Source: a bacterium (GTDB taxonomy: Bacteria > Bacillota > Clostridia > Oscillospirales > Acutalibacteraceae). Taken from it: 8,533 nt of DNA. The DNA is taken from the NCBI GenBank assembly GCA_020626545.1, contig JAHKZS010000114.1, positions 1-8,533 on the forward strand, written 5' to 3'. Shown here one piece after another: positions 5,384 to 8,533 of this stretch; position 1 is the stretch's first letter, and the number at the start of each line of letters is the position of its first letter. The notes under the pieces were generated by a model. That model worked only from the letters and a program-made list of their open reading frames with translations. It had not been told where the DNA came from and ran no database searches. The position numbers and the translations under genes were made by a program.

Positions 5384-6676
5384 ATGGATAATAAAGAAAT
5401 TATTTATTTTGGATTAGCTTTCGAAAAATTTGATATACTTGATTTTTCTGAGGATTTTTTCGCCGGAGTTCGTTCTAACTATTTTAACAGCGGTTTTGAA
5501 CCTCAGAATAATCGTTGCGTCCAGTATGTAGACGATGTGGAATACACTTTCGTTTACAGTATGGAAAAGGACGAACAGCTTAGTTGGAAAGTAAATAGAA
5601 ATAAAACTGTTTATCAGGGCGCCGAGAAGGTTAATGATAACTGTTACAGGGTTAATACTTACGACGATACCGGTTTTATCTTTAAAAGATTCTATTTTAA
5701 TATGGAACATTTTTGGATTAAAAGCGAGTATTATTCCAAGGATAGTAAAAAGCCTGATTATGTGCTTTATCCGTCTAAGGTTGACGATAAGGACGTTATT
5801 GTTAAAATTCATAATAAAACCGATTCGTCTGTGGAAACCTATCTTTATCCCAAGACTGAAATGCCTGAGGACGGGGATTATACTGTACTCGCTTTTACTG
5901 ACAGCGGATTTTTATATTTTAACTCTGTTCCGAATAATAAGTTTATTTCTAAAACTGTTATTAAGGATGACTCCGTAAATAATTTAGGCGGGTTTGATTT
6001 CGACAACGTTGATTTTAACCTTAATCGCAATCTTAATACTACCTTTGATATTTCTGAAGCTGAGTATCTTGACGATAAAAACGGAAAACCTTTTTACGAA
6101 ATATCTAATAAAGAATTCAACGAAAATGTTGAAGAAGAAAATGAAGAAGATGAGGATGTTAAGATTTACGACAACGTTTCCGAGAAAACTCCGGTTGATG
6201 TCGTAATTAAAAGTAACGGTGAAAAATATCGTTACTTCGGTGAACTGGATAATAATAACAAACGTTCAGGTTACGGCCGCACAGTCACTCCCGAGGGAAC
6301 TACCGCTTACGAGGGCGGTTATTATAATGATAAGCGTAACGGATTCGGTACTTTCTATTTTAAAAACGGAAAGGTTAATTACGTCGGAAACTGGAAAGAT
6401 AACTTAAGGAACGGTTTCGGCGTAGGATTTAGAGGTTCCGACGGCTCGTCTCATATCGGTAAATGGTTCGATAATGCTCCTAACGGTATCGGCGCGAGGT
6501 TCGATCGAAACGGCGACTTTTTATTCCTCGGCGAATTTATAAACGGCAAAAAGCAGGGAAAAGGCATAACTATTGACGACGACGGCTCGTTTATCGTATC
6601 TGTATTTGTGGACGATGAGGTTAAGGAATCCTATAAAATCGACGATTTAATAAAAGGAATTTCTGAGAAAGAATAG
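5384..6676 (+). CDS. MORN-repeat protein of unknown function
   Basis: About 430 residues. The first 250 or so are rich in Asp, Asn, Phe and Tyr and match no family I recognise; they read as a beta-rich soluble domain (for example VQYVDDVEYTFVYSME, KRFYFNMEHFWIKSEYY). A very acidic linker follows (ENVEEENEEDEDV). Residues 282-403 are five MORN-like repeats of about 24 residues with the Y/F-x-G-x-(W/Y/F)...G-x-G pattern: YFGEL...GYG, YEGGY...GFG, YVGNW...GFG, HIGKW...GIG, FLGEF...GKG. MORN arrays often mediate binding to lipids, peptidoglycan-related partners or proteins; none can be chosen here. There is no signal peptide or membrane segment, so it is probably cytosolic. In-frame ATGs lie at 5372, 5381 and 5384. 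No good ribosome binding site precedes any; GTGGG (5374-5378) fits 5384 best. Neighbours are pfkA and a lipoprotein gene. Confidence 0.85.
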   Translation: MDNKEIIYFGLAFEKFDILDFSEDFFAGVRSNYFNSGFEPQNNRCVQYVDDVEYTFVYSMEKDEQLSWKVNRNKTVYQGAEKVNDNCYRVNTYDDTGFIFKRFYFNMEHFWIKSEYYSKDSKKPDYVLYPSKVDDKDVIVKIHNKTDSSVETYLYPKTEMPEDGDYTVLAFTDSGFLYFNSVPNNKFISKTVIKDDSVNNLGGFDFDNVDFNLNRNLNTTFDISEAEYLDDKNGKPFYEISNKEFNENVEEENEEDEDVKIYDNVSEKTPVDVVIKSNGEKYRYFGELDNNNKRSGYGRTVTPEGTTAYEGGYYNDKRNGFGTFYFKNGKVNYVGNWKDNLRNGFGVGFRGSDGSSHIGKWFDNAPNGIGARFDRNGDFLFLGEFINGKKQGKGITIDDDGSFIVSVFVDDEVKESYKIDDLIKGISEKE

Positions 6677-6708
6677 TATAATATAAAGAATAATGTAAAT
6701 AATAGCGT

Positions 6709-6716
6709 AGGGTGAT
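6709..6716 (+). promoter_or_regulatory. ribosome binding site that sets a TTG start for the lipoprotein gene
   Basis: AGGGTGAT contains GGTGAT, the 3' part of the AAGGAGGTGAT complement of 16S rRNA. Measured from the last G of the GG core there are 8 nt to TTG at 6721. The in-frame GTG at 6712 lies inside the site and has no ribosome binding site of its own. Confidence 0.7.
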
Positions 6717-6720
6717 TATT

Positions 6721-6978
6721 TTGAAAAGATTAATTGCAGCTATTATTATTTCGATTATTTCTATATTTTCTTTTACAGCCTGCGGTATGGTTAAAGACGC
6801 CGCCGACGGAGCTGAGGAAATGATGACAGACGCCGCCAACGGAGCTGAGGAAATGATGACAGACGCTTCCAAGGGCGTTTCCGAAGCGGTATCTGATGTC
6901 GTGGACGATAACAACGGTCGCGTAGATGATAACGATGGAATAATCGGTAACGATGATAAAGAAAATACCAATGACTGA
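6721..6978 (+). CDS. small acidic repeat-containing lipoprotein
   Basis: An 85-residue predicted lipoprotein of unknown function. MKR is followed by a hydrophobic stretch (4-18, Ile-rich) and FTAC, with the lipidated cysteine at residue 21; Phe at -3 is less usual than Leu but the layout is typical. The mature part begins GMVKD. It then carries two near-identical 11-residue repeats (DAADGAEEMMT and DAANGAEEMMT) and a degenerate third (DASKGVSEAVS), which would form an amphipathic helix. The tail is very acidic (VVDDNNGRVDDNDG...), suggesting a flexible surface region or metal/cation binding. The TTG start at 6721 is chosen for its ribosome binding site. A TATAAT directly after the upstream stop (6677-6682) lacks a -35, so co-transcription with the MORN gene is equally possible. 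No homologue is recognised. Confidence 0.8.
   Translation: MKRLIAAIIISIISIFSFTACGMVKDAADGAEEMMTDAANGAEEMMTDASKGVSEAVSDVVDDNNGRVDDNDGIIGNDDKENTND
6796..6894 (+). repeat. 33-bp in-frame tandem repeat, two near-identical copies plus a degenerate third
   Basis: Copy 1 (6796-6828) and copy 2 (6829-6861) differ at a single base (G to A, changing Asp to Asn). Copy 3 (6862-6894) keeps the GACGC start and the residue pattern but has diverged. The near identity of the first two suggests a recent duplication by slippage or unequal recombination. Confidence 0.9.
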
Positions 6979-7009
6979 AAAACAGCAAGCTTGATAGCTT
7001 GCTGTTTTT
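6978..7009. terminator. bidirectional terminator between the lipoprotein gene and sigE
   Basis: A perfect 14-bp stem, AAAAACAGCAAGCT (6978-6991) with AGCTTGCTGTTTTT (6996-7009), has a 4-nt loop. The A-run on one side and the T-run on the other make it work on both strands. It begins on the last base of the lipoprotein stop codon and lies 2 nt past the sigE stop, so one element ends both convergent transcripts. Confidence 0.93.
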
Positions 7010-7011
7010 GT

Positions 7012-7713
7012 TTAGACGATTTTTTCTAGATCTTTTTTTAGACGTTTGATAATCTTTTTTTCGAGCCTTGATATGTATGACTGCGAAATACCTAAAAAAT
7101 CCGCTACTTCCTTTTGAGTATGTTCTTTCTTACCGTTGAGCCCAAATCTCAGTTCCATAATTAAAGCTTCTCGCTCGTTAAGTTTGGATATCGCGCTAAG
7201 TAATTGGTTGCACTCGAGTTCTGTTTCGATATCCCTATTTATAATATCGGGATCTGAACCAAGGACATCGCATAGTAAAAGTTCGTTTCCGTCCCAGTCT
7301 GTATTTAAAGGCTCGTCTATACTAATCTCGTTTTTTAGCTGACTGCTTTTTCTTAAAAACATCAGTATCTCATTTTCAATACATCTTGAAGCGTAGGTCG
7401 CTATTTTTATGTTCTTATCGGGATTAAAAGTATTAACCGCTTTTATAAGTCCTATAGTCCCAATAGATATTAAATCCTCGATATTAGCGCCGGCGCTTTC
7501 GAACCGTTTAGCGATATAAACAACAAGTCTTAAATTATGTACTATAAGCTTTTCTTTGGATTTTTCGTTACCGTTTCTAATTTCGTTGATTACTTCGGCT
7601 TCTTCTTGTTTACTTAAAGGCGGCGGGAGAGTGTCGCTGCCTCCGATATAAAAAACCTGATCGTCGGTAACGAATAATCTAAGAATAAAATTCTTTATGT
7701 CCTTAAGCTTCAT
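7012..7713 (-). CDS. sigE: RNA polymerase sporulation sigma factor E precursor (pro-sigma-E)
   Basis: Sigma-E directs the first mother-cell gene programme of sporulation. It is made as an inactive membrane-bound precursor and activated by SpoIIGA cleavage. The 233-residue protein has the family signature [14 protein letters not shown] at 21-34; by comparison with B. subtilis, cleavage would fall between Phe21 and Tyr22. Region 2 spans about 55-122 ([42 protein letters not shown]). WDGNELLL is at 140-147. Region 4 (about 176-230) includes [15 protein letters not shown] and the helix-turn-helix [21 protein letters not shown]. The ribosome binding site AAAGGA (7723-7728 on the minus strand, 9-nt spacer) lies inside the end of spoIIGA, 5 nt separate the genes, so they are an operon. 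The pro-sequence is about 6 residues shorter than in Bacillus. No sigG follows. Confidence 0.97.
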   Translation of the reverse strand: MKLKDIKNFILRLFVTDDQVFYIGGSDTLPPPLSKQEEAEVINEIRNGNEKSKEKLIVHNLRLVVYIAKRFESAGANIEDLISIGTIGLIKAVNTFNPDKNIKIATYASRCIENEILMFLRKSSQLKNEISIDEPLNTDWDGNELLLCDVLGSDPDIINRDIETELECNQLLSAISKLNEREALIMELRFGLNGKKEHTQKEVADFLGISQSYISRLEKKIIKRLKKDLEKIV

Positions 7714-7718
7714 TTATA

Positions 7719-8513
7719 TCAATCCTTTATTAATTCTACAGGGACCAAACCTTTAATTTCACCTTTGAAAATGTTATCGGATAGCCCTATGTATATTTCT
7801 TCGTTAATTAGTTTATCGTCTATATAGACTTTCTCAGCTTTATATCCTTTAAGGATTCCCTTACCTCCGAGACTGTTGTAGGGAATAATTCTTACATTAG
7901 ACGAATTAATAGGTTCGAATTCATTTTTATCTATTATAATTACGCTATCGTTCGAAAAAGGTTCTTTAACATTACACCCGCTATCGACCTTGCACTTGAT
8001 ATTATATTCCCTATTAGAATAATAAATTTTTAAATTATAAATGAGATTAGAGGCGGTAGTGTTTTTAAAAAGCTTCTTAAAGACTAAAAGAATAAGGTAT
8101 ATAATTATCGTTAAAACTATCAGTAGAATGGGAGATATGTTAAAATACACGGCGTTATTTATAATCACCATACCGTTAGGTCTGAAAGCGTTGTAAAAAG
8201 CTATCAACGCGCCTGAATATAAAAATGTTATTATTACTAATATGACCGTGTTTTTAATAAATTTTTGTTTGTTCTTAAATCCAAAAGCTATAAATGAGGA
8301 TATTGATATTACGAGTACATTTATAAGTAAATTAATCGGAAAATGATTAAACGGCAAAAATGCGGTAAAACTAAGAATAGCGCCTGATAAAGCTCCTAAT
8401 ACTATACGAGAGTATTTTACAGGTGAGTGTATAATTCTTTTAACGCATAATAAAAGCAAAAAATCTACAAACATATTTATAAAGAAAAATACATCAGCGT
8501 AAATAGTCCGCAA
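7719..8513 (-). CDS. spoIIGA: sigma-E processing aspartic peptidase SpoIIGA
   Basis: SpoIIGA is the membrane protease that removes the pro-sequence of sigma-E after asymmetric septation, in response to the forespore signal SpoIIR. The N-terminal half (about residues 1-148) holds five hydrophobic segments (near 5-23, 36-54, 60-78, 88-108 and 126-147). The C-terminal domain has the aspartic protease motif VDSG with Asp177 as the predicted catalytic residue, later IIPYNSLGGKG (209-219) and the GLVPVELI ending. It has 264 residues, against about 309 in B. subtilis. A TTG start at 8513 is chosen: it gives MRTIYADVFFFINM, aligning with the Bacillus MKIYLDVIWLLN start, and has a ribosome binding site. 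An in-frame GTG at 8522 overlaps that site and would add three residues. sigE follows directly. Confidence 0.93.
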   Translation of the reverse strand: MRTIYADVFFFINMFVDFLLLLCVKRIIHSPVKYSRIVLGALSGAILSFTAFLPFNHFPINLLINVLVISISSFIAFGFKNKQKFIKNTVILVIITFLYSGALIAFYNAFRPNGMVIINNAVYFNISPILLIVLTIIIYLILLVFKKLFKNTTASNLIYNLKIYYSNREYNIKCKVDSGCNVKEPFSNDSVIIIDKNEFEPINSSNVRIIPYNSLGGKGILKGYKAEKVYIDDKLINEEIYIGLSDNIFKGEIKGLVPVELIKD

Positions 8514-8517
8514 ATAA

Positions 8518-8527
8518 ATCACCCTTT
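8518..8527 (-). promoter_or_regulatory. ribosome binding site that sets a TTG start for spoIIGA
   Basis: On the minus strand AAAGGGTGAT lies with its GG core 8 nt before TTG at 8513. The same GGGTGAT-to-TTG layout occurs before the lipoprotein gene. The operon promoter, expected to carry Spo0A sites as in Bacillus spoIIG, lies beyond the window. Confidence 0.65.
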
Positions 8528-8533
8528 GCCTTA

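Noticed and set aside
5634..6407. Leu/Ile/Thr-rich frames within the MORN gene on the same strand
   Set aside because: They are alternative-frame readings of a codon-biased long gene, without ribosome binding sites or recognisable domains.
6677..6682. Promoter for the lipoprotein gene
   Set aside because: A perfect TATAAT is present but no -35 match or extended -10 TG was found at a normal distance in this AT-rich gap, so it is not listed as a feature.
6621..6971. Ser/Thr/Ala-rich reading frames antisense to the lipoprotein gene
   Set aside because: They are mirror frames of the repeat region; the plus-strand frame has a ribosome binding site, signal peptide and lipobox, and the opposite ones have none.
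1..8533. Mobile element, CRISPR array or defence system
   Set aside because: No transposase, integrase, spaced repeat array or nuclease gene is present; every long frame is accounted for by core or uncharacterised chromosomal genes.

Overview
The window looks like chromosome of a low-GC, Gram-positive, spore-forming member of the Clostridia, perhaps a gut Oscillospirales-type organism; the family-level guess is weak. It carries a pro-sigma-E gene, its processing protease SpoIIGA, YabP and YabQ. The order mazG, rqcP (yabO), yabP, yabQ, divIC, yabR is the classic Bacillus/Clostridia cluster, with an HU gene inserted after mazG. Nothing suggests a plasmid, phage, IS element or CRISPR array.

Layout, left to right. 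(1) 1-1045: the 3' part of mazG and an HU gene, closed by a strong terminator. (2) 1046-1220: a gene-free leader with a perfect palindrome and a foldable four-arm RNA just before rqcP. (3) 1221-2274: rqcP (ribosome quality control), then the sporulation genes yabP and yabQ. A hairpin can mask the yabP ribosome binding site, and a possible sigma-E/sigma-A -10 element lies in its 5' arm. (4) 2116-3096: a good sigma-A promoter inside the yabQ coding region, then divIC (whose start overlaps yabQ by 73 nt) and an S1-domain gene, ended by a terminator. (5) 3111-4232: a THUMP-type RNA methyltransferase. (6) 4278-5351: pfkA as a single-gene unit with its own promoter, a dyad over the -10, and a terminator. 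(7) 5384-6978: an uncharacterised MORN-repeat protein and a small acidic, repeat-containing lipoprotein. (8) 7012-8513, minus strand: spoIIGA then sigE, meeting the lipoprotein gene at a shared bidirectional terminator.

Functional links. SpoIIGA cleaves the pro-sequence from pro-sigma-E in the mother cell. In Bacillus, sigma-E then switches on yabP and yabQ, so regulator and probable targets sit within about 6 kb. The housekeeping genes around yabPQ (rqcP, divIC, S1 protein) are needed in vegetative cells. Two signals may keep the programmes apart: the masked yabP ribosome binding site on read-through RNA, and the separate promoter for divIC.

Most of the window is conventional core genome. 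The parts least explained by known families are the rqcP leader RNA, the yabP hairpin, the N-terminal 250 residues of the MORN protein, and the small repeat lipoprotein. All foldings and promoters were read by eye and none has been tested by alignment or experiment.
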